In this document: positions 1 through 6,811 of the stretch, piece after piece
Layout: each line of letters starts with the position of its first letter
How positions within the stretch are numbered: position 1 is the stretch's first letter
Assembly: GCA_041568735.1 (NCBI GenBank)
Contig: JBFFZG010000074.1
Coordinates: 1-17,399, forward strand
Direction: 5' to 3'
Length of the DNA stretch: 17,399 nucleotides
DNA from: WTJY01 sp041568735
GTDB taxonomy: Bacteria; Chloroflexota; Anaerolineae; Promineifilales; Promineifilaceae
Translations under genes and position numbers: made by a program
Notes under the pieces: generated by a model
Seen by the model: the letters and a program-made list of their open reading frames with translations, nothing else
Database searches by the model: none
Told to the model about the DNA's origin: nothing

Positions 1-2
1 GG

Positions 3-1070
3 GAACTGCTCAACCAGCCGGAGCCGGCCGAGCTGTGGGAGACGCTGGCCGTCACCCTGGCCTATCGGGACGGTGATTTGAACAACCGGGCCGCCTGGCA
101 GGCTCTTTTCGCGCTCCAGTCCCCGCTCGACACCCTGGTGCTGACGGCCGGCCGTTTTGCCAATCCGTCTTTTGCCCTGCTCCCGCTGCCGGACCGGCCA
201 GACGACCGGGTCTACACCGGGCTGACCTACAATCGAGTCGGCCTGCTGGAGCCGGGCGCTCCCCTGCCCCCGGCCGGCGCCGTGACCGCGGCCGGGCCGG
301 TGCGTCTCCATCCTCGTCCCTATGACCTGGCGGCCGCATTCGGTTCGGAGATCGCGCTCGACCGGCTGCAGACAGATGGGGAGACCGCCTTTGCAAGTTT
401 TGACAGCCAGCTGGCCGAACTGCGGGCGTTGTTATCCGCTCCTGATCCGGAAATCCGCACCCGCTCTTTCCGGGACGGCTGGCTCTATGCCCTCGAGCCG
501 CTCCTCGAAACGAGCGGGCCGGCCCTCCCACCCGCCTGGGATAACCCGGCCTGGCGCATGCACCGGTTGGATGGCTGGATTGTCGGCGCGGTCGGGAGCC
601 TGCGCACCACCGGGCTCCTCCCGGTTGATGGGGAGCCCTCCCCTCAGCCGGCCGCGGATCCTCGGGCGGGCCACACCCTGGATCCCCGCCCCGAGCTCTA
701 CAGCCGGCTGGCCGGGCTGACCTACCAGCTCCGCGATGGGTTGGCCGCCCGCGGCAATCTGACGGTGGTGGGAGCCAGCCAGCTGGATGAGCTGGCCGGC
801 CGTCTCGTGATGCTGCAGGGGATTTCGCAGAAACTGCTGGGGGGTCAGGGGTTAACGCCGGCCGAGGCGGCCGTACTGGCCGCCTACCCGGCGCGGCTGG
901 CAGGGCTGAATTTCCCCGCCAGCTGGCCGCTTGTATTCGGACCAGATGGGCAGCCCCGACGGCTGCTGAGCCTGGCGGCCGTGCGGCCGCTGCTGGTCAT
1001 CCATCTCTACGAAGGGCGGCAAATGGTCGCCGTCGGGGCGGCAGTCGAGTGGAATGAAAGCTCTCCCTGA
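3..1070 (+). CDS. C-terminal part of a DUF3160-like protein (5' truncated by window edge)
   Basis: The reading frame is open to the left edge (codons run from base 3), so the true start lies outside the window and the TTG at 78 need not be used. About 355 residues are visible. The segment around residues 10-100 (AYRDGDLNNRAAW, RVYTGLTYNRVGLLEPG) and the C-terminal helical stretch beginning PELYSRLAGLTYQLRDGLAARG, with a later LTPAEAAVLAAY, resemble the C-terminal half of DUF3160 proteins, which I know mainly from Chloroflexota and other environmental bacteria. The family has no established function. The end, VEWNESSP, looks complete. No catalytic motif is recognisable, and the N-terminal half that would show a signal peptide is missing. 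It converges on the small membrane-protein gene 25 bases downstream. The family assignment comes from memory of sequence style, so it is tentative; coding status is strong from frame length and codon use. Confidence 0.6.
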   Translation, partial: ELLNQPEPAELWETLAVTLAYRDGDLNNRAAWQALFALQSPLDTLVLTAGRFANPSFALLPLPDRPDDRVYTGLTYNRVGLLEPGAPLPPAGAVTAAGPVRLHPRPYDLAAAFGSEIALDRLQTDGETAFASFDSQLAELRALLSAPDPEIRTRSFRDGWLYALEPLLETSGPALPPAWDNPAWRMHRLDGWIVGAVGSLRTTGLLPVDGEPSPQPAADPRAGHTLDPRPELYSRLAGLTYQLRDGLAARGNLTVVGASQLDELAGRLVMLQGISQKLLGGQGLTPAEAAVLAAYPARLAGLNFPASWPLVFGPDGQPRRLLSLAAVRPLLVIHLYEGRQMVAVGAAVEWNESSP

Positions 1071-1095
1071 GGATGGGAAAGGCGCGGGTAAACGC

Positions 1096-1440
1096 TCAGG
1101 TCTGGGGCACCTGCTTCTCTTTCGGTAATGGATCCTCTTCCCGCAGCCCGCGCAGGACCAGAACGAGCCCCGCTCCGATCAGCAGGACCGGGAACACCGG
1201 AAAGGCAAAACCGATGAAATCACTCAGGCCTGCTGCCAGGAGAATGCCGCCGGCGATCAGCGAAAAATGGCTCATGGGCTGCCCGGCGCGGTAGCGGGCG
1301 GCGTTCAGCCCCAACAGGATCGACCCGATGCCGACCCCCCAGGCACCTTCCGGCCGGTACACTTCCGGGACGAGCGCCAGGAAACCGACAAAGATCAGGC
1401 CGATCGCCAGGGCGATTTTTTCCAGGTGTTTATTGGTCAT
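1096..1440 (-). CDS. small four-helix membrane protein, hypothetical
   Basis: A protein of about 114 residues with four hydrophobic segments: roughly 5-22 (LEKIALAIGLIFVGFLAL), 32-48, 57-77 and 80-98. It ends in a charged tail (LREEDPLPKEKQ), which suggests an integral membrane protein with a cytoplasmic C-terminus. Three ATG codons are consecutive at 1446, 1443 and 1440. A strong GGAGG on the minus strand lies 2, 5 and 8 bases before them, so the third ATG (Met-Thr-Asn) has the best spacing and I chose it. The gene diverges from the serine protease gene at 1629 and converges with the DUF3160-like gene. I do not recognise a family and no function can be assigned. Codon use and the excellent ribosome binding site support a real gene. 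Confidence 0.7.
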   Translation of the reverse strand: MTNKHLEKIALAIGLIFVGFLALVPEVYRPEGAWGVGIGSILLGLNAARYRAGQPMSHFSLIAGGILLAAGLSDFIGFAFPVFPVLLIGAGLVLVLRGLREEDPLPKEKQVPQT

Positions 1441-1567
1441 CATCATTACCTCCAGGGGATGCGCCCCAATCGAAATGCTTCAACGATAATGAGAGGATAG
1501 CGGCCGGCCGGTCATATCGGTAAGTGTCCAAAGTCACGTCCAGGTCACATCCCGGCCCGGCCAGGTA

Positions 1568-1576
1568 TGCTATACT
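1568..1576 (+). promoter_or_regulatory. extended -10 promoter for the serine protease gene
   Basis: TGCTATACT matches the extended -10 form TGnTATAAT. No convincing -35 hexamer lies upstream, which is normal for extended -10 promoters. Transcription would start near 1583 and give a leader of about 46 bases that contains the AGGAGG at 1614-1619. Confidence 0.5.
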
Positions 1577-1628
1577 GGCCGGGTGGTTGTCGCGCCTGGG
1601 GAGCTTTGGCAAAAGGAGGAAACCGTTC

Positions 1629-2720
1629 ATGGACATCAATATCGAAGCTGCCAGCCGTCAGCTGCTCCACCGGGCGAACGTCGTGGGGGTCGGCATCGGC
1701 TTCAAACGGCGCGGAGGGAAACTGGTCCTCGACGCCAGCGGCCAGCCGATCCGATGCATCGTCGTGTCGGTTACGGAAAAAGTGCCGGTCAGCGAGCTGG
1801 CGGCAGCCGATATGGTTCCGGCTGAGATCGACGATCAGCCGACCGACGTCGTCGCCACCGGTCCGATTTCGATCATCAGCGATCTGGAGGCCAACCCCAA
1901 AGCGGCGGCCGTGAATCCTCAGACCCGCATCCGGCCGATCATCGGCGGGCTGTCGATCGGCCTGAATCCGGGGGTGACCGCCGGCACACTCGGCATCATC
2001 GTCCGGCGGCCGGGGGATGCCAACGCCTTCATCCTCTCCAACTGGCATGTCATGGCCGGCAACAACACGCCGATCGCCGATCGCACCGTGCTGACCGTCA
2101 CCCAACCCGGCAATTTCGACGGGGGGCGGGTTCCAGATGATGTCGTGGCGCTGCTGGCTGATTTTGTGCCGATCACGTCCGGGAACGGTGGGGGCGGCGG
2201 CGTGCCCAGCCCCTGCCCCACCGCGGCGGCGGTTGCCTGGCTGCCGAATTTTCTGGCTGAACTGGTGGGCTCCGATACCCGGCTGGTGCCGATGAAAACG
2301 GCCGGCCGGGGGATCACGCCGGCGGCGGAAACCAACCTGGTCGACGCGGCCCTGGCGCACATCACCGTCGAATTCAGCCCGGAAATCGCCCAGATTGGCG
2401 TTGTCCGCGGGCAGGCCACGGGTGAGCTGGGGATGCGCGTACAGAAATTCGGCCGGACGACCAGCTACACGGTTGGCACGATCACCCAGGTCAACGCCAC
2501 CTTTGTCGTCCAGGGATACCCCGATGGGCCGGCGACATTTACCGACCAGCTGGCCATTACGGCCGACAGCGGCCCCTTCCTGCAGGGCGGCGACAGCGGC
2601 AGCGCCCTGATATCCATGGATAACCAGGCGACCGGCCTCTGTTTTGCTGGATCAAATGTCATCGGCATCGCCAACCGCTGGGAACACGTGGCCAGCGGGC
2701 TCAATATCGTGCCGGCCTGA
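1629..2720 (+). CDS. trypsin-fold (chymotrypsin-like) serine protease family protein
   Basis: A 363-residue protein. The start at 1629 is fixed by AGGAGG at 1614-1619, nine bases upstream; the frame stays open further upstream but with no better start. The catalytic triad of a trypsin-fold protease is readable: His140 in ILSNWHVMAG, Asp239 in NLVDAALAHI and Ser323 in GGDSGSAL. The lead-in GTLGIIVRRPGD before the His and the GKFGRTT-like loop (VQKFGRTTSY, 272-280) fit a bacterial subfamily of trypsin-like proteins. There is no signal peptide or transmembrane segment, so it is either cytoplasmic or exported by a route not visible here. A glycine run near 187-191 followed by PCPTAAAV looks like a disordered surface loop. 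Residues 1-100 form a small N-terminal region of unknown role. The substrate is unknown. The gene stands alone and converges with the transsulfuration operon. Confidence 0.85.
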   Translation: MDINIEAASRQLLHRANVVGVGIGFKRRGGKLVLDASGQPIRCIVVSVTEKVPVSELAAADMVPAEIDDQPTDVVATGPISIISDLEANPKAAAVNPQTRIRPIIGGLSIGLNPGVTAGTLGIIVRRPGDANAFILSNWHVMAGNNTPIADRTVLTVTQPGNFDGGRVPDDVVALLADFVPITSGNGGGGGVPSPCPTAAAVAWLPNFLAELVGSDTRLVPMKTAGRGITPAAETNLVDAALAHITVEFSPEIAQIGVVRGQATGELGMRVQKFGRTTSYTVGTITQVNATFVVQGYPDGPATFTDQLAITADSGPFLQGGDSGSALISMDNQATGLCFAGSNVIGIANRWEHVASGLNIVPA

Positions 2721-2722
2721 GC

Positions 2723-2760
2723 AAAAAAAGGGGATTGACCGGTCCGGCCGGCCAATCCCC
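2723..2760 (-). terminator. intrinsic terminator of the transsulfuration operon
   Basis: A hairpin with a perfect 8-bp outer stem (GGGGATTG at 2730-2737 pairing with CAATCCCC at 2753-2760) and a CCGG-containing inner part. On the minus strand it is followed directly by a seven-base T run (2729-2723). It lies 30 bases after the stop codon of the beta-synthase gene. No T run follows on the plus strand, so it should act mainly in the minus direction. Confidence 0.85.
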
Positions 2761-2789
2761 CGGGGTGTTCACGGCGCGGCGGAAGCCGC

Positions 2790-4211
2790 TCAGATGCGGG
2801 AAGAAAGAAAGTCGAGAATATCGATTTTGGTCAGAATGCCGACAATCTCCCGCTCATTGGCGATCACGACGACCCCATGATCGTTGAACAGGGAGAGCAG
2901 CGTCTCGATCTGCTCGTTGGGACCGACGACGACCGGCCGGGTATCCATGATCGCCCCGATTGGCTCGCCCGAATGATGGTCGTGATTCTTGAGGAGCATG
3001 TGGCTCAGCAGGTCGATCTCGGAGATGATGCCCAGCAGCGCCCCCTCGTCGTCGACGACCGGGAGCTGCGAGATATCGTGCTGTTTCATCATCTGGACGA
3101 CCTCTTCCATGGGGGCCTCGACATGGATGCTGTAGATCGTCTGGCTGGGCTTGGCCCGCTGGATATCGATGGCCTTGAAGCGGGATAGATCTTTGACCGG
3201 CGGGAGAAAGCCATTTTCTCGCATCCAGTCGTCGTTGAAGATCTTGCTCAGGTAGCGGGAGCCGGAATCGGGGAGGATGACGACGAGGGTCGCTTCGGGA
3301 CCCAGTCGATGCTGGCGGGCGTAGCGGATGGCGCCGAGAACGGCCGCCCCGCACGATCCTCCGCAGAAAATCCCCTCCTCGCGAACCAGCCGGCGGGTCA
3401 TCAGAAAGCTGTCCCGGTCGTTGACCATGACCATCTCGTCGACCACGGTCAGGTCGGTGGCGCTGGGCAGGAAATCTTCGCCGATTCCTTCGAGCAGATA
3501 GCTGTGCGCCTCGATGACCCGGCCGGTGCGATGGAGTTCGGTCAGGATCGACCCCTCAATGTCGATGCCGACGACTTTGATGTTCGGGTTCTTTTCCTTC
3601 AGATAGCGGCCGGTGCCGGTGATCGTGCCACCGGTCCCCATGCCGGCCATCAGATGGGTCATGCGATCGCCGAGCTGCTCCCACAGCTCCGGGCCGGTCG
3701 TTTCGTAGTGGGCCTGGGGGTTGATCGGGTTGTGATACTGGTTGGCCAGGATCGAATTGGGGGTTTCCCGGACGAGTCGTTCGGCCACCTTGTAGTAGCT
3801 GCGCGGATCATCCGGTTCGACGGCCGTGGGGGTGACCACCACCCGGGCACCAAAAGCGCGCAGGAACTGGATCTTTTCCTGGGACATCTTGTCCGGCATC
3901 ACAAAAATGCAGCGATATCCCTTAATCGCGGCGGCGATGGCCAGGCCGACCCCGGTATTGCCCGAGGTGGATTCCACGATGGTGCCGCCGGGCTTGAGCA
4001 GACCCTGGGTTTCCGCATCTTCGATAATGGCCCAACCGATGCGGTCCTTGACCGATCCGCCCGGGTTGAAAAACTCAATCTTGCCGTAGATCGTGCAGGG
4101 CAGATCGTCGACCACCGAGTTGAGCCTGACCAGCGGCGTGTGGCCGATGGTCTGCATGATGTTGTCGTAAATTCGCAGTTCTTCGTTCGTTTTCGTCATC
4201 GAAGTAGTCAT
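2790..4211 (-). CDS. cbs: cystathionine beta-synthase with C-terminal CBS-domain pair
   Basis: A 473-residue PLP enzyme of fold type II that condenses serine (or an activated serine) with homocysteine to give cystathionine, the first step of reverse transsulfuration. The PLP lysine is Lys55 in NPGGSVKDR, the substrate loop is STSGNTG (81-87), and the phosphate-binding loop is MGTGGT (191-196). A pair of CBS domains follows at about 348-405 and 416-473 (a Bateman module), usually an adenosyl-ligand sensor such as for S-adenosylmethionine. There is no N-terminal haem-binding extension as in the human enzyme. The chosen ATG has GAGG four bases upstream; an alternative ATG lies four codons in. 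It follows the gamma-lyase gene by 84 bases in the same direction and is followed by an intrinsic terminator, so it is the last gene of the unit. The CBS pair and the neighbour argue against plain cysteine synthase. Confidence 0.93.
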   Translation of the reverse strand: MTTSMTKTNEELRIYDNIMQTIGHTPLVRLNSVVDDLPCTIYGKIEFFNPGGSVKDRIGWAIIEDAETQGLLKPGGTIVESTSGNTGVGLAIAAAIKGYRCIFVMPDKMSQEKIQFLRAFGARVVVTPTAVEPDDPRSYYKVAERLVRETPNSILANQYHNPINPQAHYETTGPELWEQLGDRMTHLMAGMGTGGTITGTGRYLKEKNPNIKVVGIDIEGSILTELHRTGRVIEAHSYLLEGIGEDFLPSATDLTVVDEMVMVNDRDSFLMTRRLVREEGIFCGGSCGAAVLGAIRYARQHRLGPEATLVVILPDSGSRYLSKIFNDDWMRENGFLPPVKDLSRFKAIDIQRAKPSQTIYSIHVEAPMEEVVQMMKQHDISQLPVVDDEGALLGIISEIDLLSHMLLKNHDHHSGEPIGAIMDTRPVVVGPNEQIETLLSLFNDHGVVVIANEREIVGILTKIDILDFLSSRI

Positions 4212-4295
4212 AGAGCCTCATGGGTTGGTTGGGGTTCGGGAGGCGGACCAGGCCGGGCAGCGGCCAGGTCCCGGTGTTCCAGGTTGCCGCTCCCT

Positions 4296-5447
4296 TTAAA
4301 TCCGCTGCAGAACCTGCTTTAAATCAGATATCAAATCCTCGACATGTTCAATGCCCACGGAAATTCGAACCAGACCGGGGTCGACCGCCAGCGGGGAATC
4401 GGCCACCGAAGCGTGCGTCATCGGAGCGGGCAGTTCAATCAGGGATTCCACCCCGCCAAGCGACTCGGCCAGGGTGAAGAGCCGGCTCTCGCGGGCCACG
4501 AGACGGGCCGCGGCTTCACCGCCGTGTAGAATGAATGAAATCATCCCGCCGCCGTGCCTCATCTGCCGCCGGGCCAGCTCGTACTGCGGATGGCTGTCCA
4601 GCCCCGGGTAAATCACCTCGGCCACAGCCGGATGATCGACGAGCATGCGCGCGATCTGCAGGGCATTCGCCCCGTGCCGCTCCATGCGCAGCGCCAGGGT
4701 TTTGATCCCGCGCAGGGTCAGAAAGCAATCCATCGGGCCGGGCACGGCGCCGATGGCATTCTGGAGAAATTTGAGCCGTTCGTAGGCGGCCTGGTCGTTG
4801 AGGACGATCACCCCGCCGACGACATCGGAGTGGCCACCAATATATTTCGTCGTGCTGTGGACGACGAAATCCGCCCCGAGGGCGAGCGGCTGCTGCAGGA
4901 TCGGTGAGGCGAAGGTATTGTCCACGCCCAGCCAGATCCCCCGTTCCCGGGTGATGGCGGCCACAGCCGCGATGTCGGTGAGTTTGAGCAGCGGGTTGGT
5001 CGGCGTCTCCAGCCAGACCAGCCGGGTATTGTCGCGAATCGCCCCTCGCACCGATTCGACATCGGTCGTATCGGCAAAGCTGAATTCAATGCCGTATACA
5101 CTCAGGATCTTATCGAACAGACGAAAGGTGCCGCCATAGACATCGTTGCCGGAAAGGACGTGCTCCCCCGGCTTGATCAGGCGGAGAAGGGTGTCGATGG
5201 CCGCCATGCCAGAGGAGAAGGCCAGGGCGAACTGCCCTCCTTCCAGAGCGGCCATAGCTCCGTGAAGGGCGGTCCGGGTCGGGTTGTCGGTGCGCGAGTA
5301 TTCGTAGCCCCTGTGAACGGCGACGTCGTCCTGGGCATAGGTCGAGGTCTGGTAGATCGGGGTCATCACCGCCCCGGTCACCGGGTCCGGCTCGACCCCG
5401 GCATGCACGGCCAGGGTTTCCGGCCGGAAATGATTTTTTTCGAGCAT
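4296..5447 (-). CDS. mccB: cystathionine gamma-lyase (Cys/Met metabolism PLP enzyme)
   Basis: A 383-residue fold-type-I PLP enzyme. Visible family marks are YSRTDNPTR (50-58), the SSGMAA phosphate-binding loop (78-83), VDNTFASP (175-182) and the Schiff-base Lys201 in HSTTKYIGGHSD. The C-terminal segment SLIELPAPMTHAS carries Glu338 at the place where gamma-lyases have a glutamate and E. coli-type gamma-synthase has a serine. This, with the adjacent beta-synthase, favours cystathionine gamma-lyase: cystathionine to cysteine, 2-oxobutyrate and ammonia. The start is supported by AGGAGA five bases upstream. Transcription should begin at the promoter near 5568-5597, leaving a leader of about 110 bases. 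Such enzymes can also release hydrogen sulfide or act as gamma-synthase or methionine gamma-lyase, so exact specificity is inferred. Confidence 0.9.
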   Translation of the reverse strand: MLEKNHFRPETLAVHAGVEPDPVTGAVMTPIYQTSTYAQDDVAVHRGYEYSRTDNPTRTALHGAMAALEGGQFALAFSSGMAAIDTLLRLIKPGEHVLSGNDVYGGTFRLFDKILSVYGIEFSFADTTDVESVRGAIRDNTRLVWLETPTNPLLKLTDIAAVAAITRERGIWLGVDNTFASPILQQPLALGADFVVHSTTKYIGGHSDVVGGVIVLNDQAAYERLKFLQNAIGAVPGPMDCFLTLRGIKTLALRMERHGANALQIARMLVDHPAVAEVIYPGLDSHPQYELARRQMRHGGGMISFILHGGEAAARLVARESRLFTLAESLGGVESLIELPAPMTHASVADSPLAVDPGLVRISVGIEHVEDLISDLKQVLQRI

Positions 5448-5567
5448 TCAATTCTCCTGCAATCGATAAGGAAAAGGTGAGAACCCAAATGTCTTGAGCT
5501 ACCGGCCTTAAACCCGGCCCGAGGGAGCAAACGGCTCTCCTGATCGAGGTCTCAGACCTGTCCTTAA

Positions 5568-5597
5568 AGTATAAGAGAGATCCTTCCTTCCGGTCAA
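5568..5597 (-). promoter_or_regulatory. sigma-70-type promoter of the transsulfuration operon
   Basis: On the minus strand TTGACC (5597-5592) and TATACT (5573-5568) are separated by 18 bases. Transcription would start near 5561, about 113 bases before the gamma-lyase ATG at 5447. Confidence 0.65.
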
Positions 5598-5731
5598 CGA
5601 TCCAATAGTCGCATCTAACCCAGGTCAGCGGGAGAGATTTGCTCCCCCCGGCACACCGTGGCATTATTCAGACATATCCCATTCATCCAATGGCCCCACC
5701 CTTATCCCAGGGTGGCCAAAGGGCCAATACC

Positions 5732-5773
5732 TTTTCAATTTCCACATTTCGCTTTCCACGTTTCACTTTCCAC
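5732..5773 (+). repeat. degenerate heptanucleotide repeat block
   Basis: Six consecutive 7-base units in register: TTTTCAA, TTTCCAC, ATTTCGC, TTTCCAC, GTTTCAC, TTTCCAC. Three units are identical. The block is A+T-richer than the genes around it and ends 38 bases before the phosphodiesterase start. It matches in unit length and style the blocks at 8334-8382, 8276-8303 and 16891-16932. Confidence 0.75.
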
Positions 5774-5811
5774 TGAACGAGCTCCTAAACACCCAAAGGA
5801 CCCACAACCCC

Positions 5812-6603
5812 ATGGTTATCTTGACTCTCATCGACGGACTGCGGCCAGATGCGCTGGCTGCGGCACAGACCCCCCATTTGGACGCCTTCCGGCGGCGGAG
5901 TGCTTACACGATGCAAGCCTCCTCCCTCATGCCGACGATCACCCTGCCATGCCATATGGCCATCTTCTACAGCGTGCCGGCCGGCCGGCATGGAATCCTG
6001 ACCAATACCTTCTCTCCTCTGGCGCGGCCGCTGCCCAGCCTGGTCGATCACGCCACCCAGGAGCGCCGTCGCTGCGCTTTCATCACCAGCTGGGATGGGT
6101 TCAGTGCCCTTTACCAGCCAAGCACCCTCGATTTTAATTTTTCGGTGCACTATGTCGATGAGCATGGCCGCCCCCGCCTCGAGGTGGATGAACAGGTCGC
6201 CGAGGCGGCCGCCCGCTACCTGCCGCGGCTGCAGCCCGATTTCGCTTTTGTCTATTTCGGCACCACCGACGCCGCCGGCCACGAGTTTGGCTGGATGGAC
6301 GACCGCTACCTCCGGCAAGTCGAGCGAGTGGACGGCTGGTTCGGCCAGATGTTGGCCGCGCTCCCGGAAGACAGCCACATGATCGTGCAGAGCGACCACG
6401 GTGGGCACGATCGCACGCATGGCAGCGACCGGCCGGAGGACATGGAAATCCCGTGGCTGATCGCCGGCCCGGGCATCAAGGCGGATTACGAGATCCGGCA
6501 GCCGGTCAACCTCCTCCACACGGCCCCCACGATCGCCCACCTGCTCGGCATCGAACCCCACCGGGCCTGGGAGGGCGACGTGGTGCGGGAAATCTTTACC
6601 TAG
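5812..6603 (+). CDS. type I phosphodiesterase / nucleotide pyrophosphatase family enzyme
   Basis: A 263-residue protein of the alkaline phosphatase superfamily, short for the family. The two-metal site is readable: Asp8 in LIDGLRPD, the probable nucleophile Thr44 in PTITLPCH, Asp153 and His157 in TTDAAGHE, Asp195 and His196 in SDHGGH, and His203 in THG. It is therefore predicted to hydrolyse a phosphodiester, nucleotide pyrophosphate or related bond; the exact substrate cannot be told. There is no signal peptide, unlike many secreted relatives, so it may be cytoplasmic. The region between residues 60 and 130 is compact and lacks large insertions. The start ATG has only a loose AAAGGA eleven bases upstream, but the conserved LTLIDGLRPD begins at residue 4, so no earlier start is needed. 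It appears to be transcribed alone; a new promoter precedes the next gene. Confidence 0.88.
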   Translation: MVILTLIDGLRPDALAAAQTPHLDAFRRRSAYTMQASSLMPTITLPCHMAIFYSVPAGRHGILTNTFSPLARPLPSLVDHATQERRRCAFITSWDGFSALYQPSTLDFNFSVHYVDEHGRPRLEVDEQVAEAAARYLPRLQPDFAFVYFGTTDAAGHEFGWMDDRYLRQVERVDGWFGQMLAALPEDSHMIVQSDHGGHDRTHGSDRPEDMEIPWLIAGPGIKADYEIRQPVNLLHTAPTIAHLLGIEPHRAWEGDVVREIFT

Positions 6604-6717
6604 AGGCGAGGCCTGTTTTTTCGGCGCGGTTGAAAAGGGGAATTTTCGATTGGGGGGCCAAATTTTACACCCCCCACCCATCGCAAAACTCCCGACTTTA
6701 ATCCCTTTTTTCCAGAC

Positions 6718-6738
6718 CGGCCCCTCCGGGCCGTCTTT
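6718..6738 (+). terminator. possible weak terminator after the phosphodiesterase gene
   Basis: CGGCCC and GGGCCG form a 6-bp GC stem with a four-base loop (6718-6733), followed by TCTTT. The T run is poor and overlaps the -35 of the next promoter. Upstream, at 6651-6676, a perfect 7-bp inverted repeat (TGGGGGG, 12-base loop, CCCCCCA) could also slow polymerase. Either or both may end transcription of the phosphodiesterase gene. Confidence 0.3.
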
Positions 6739-6764
6739 ACAGTCCCCTGCCAATCCGCTATGCT
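6736..6764 (+). promoter_or_regulatory. sigma-70-type promoter of the thioredoxin-like / UGSC unit
   Basis: TTTACA (6736-6741) and TATGCT (6759-6764) are spaced by exactly 17 bases. The predicted transcription start near 6771 gives a leader of about 40 bases to the ATG at 6812. Confidence 0.6.
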
Positions 6765-6811
6765 TTGCTACTGAAGGGGCCGGCCGCAGCCGCCGGCCGC
6801 CGAGAATGTTC

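Larger units (their letters stand above)
5448..5811. other. 364-base divergent intergenic region
   Basis: I see no gene here. It holds the minus-strand promoter (5568-5597) and a leader of about 110 bases for the gamma-lyase gene. That leader contains two small potential hairpins on the minus strand: AGGTC-TGA-GACCT, and GGAG pairing with CTCC across AGCCGTTTG. A 7-bp perfect inverted repeat lies at 5696-5715 (CCACCCT, six-base loop, AGGGTGG) without a T run on either side. The heptad repeat block at 5732-5773 follows. I found no convincing promoter for the plus-strand gene at 5812. Confidence 0.6.

Noticed and set aside
3309..4322. 337-codon plus-strand frame opposite the beta-synthase gene
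   Set aside because: It is a mirror frame of a strongly coding gene in G+C-rich DNA, with no recognisable domain.
5448..5567. S-adenosylmethionine riboswitch or T-box leader
   Set aside because: The conserved S-box core and the T-box antiterminator sequence are not present on the minus strand. Only small generic hairpins are seen.
5696..5715. Intrinsic terminator from the CCACCCT/AGGGTGG inverted repeat
   Set aside because: No T run follows on either strand and no gene ends beside it; it is left as an unexplained inverted repeat.
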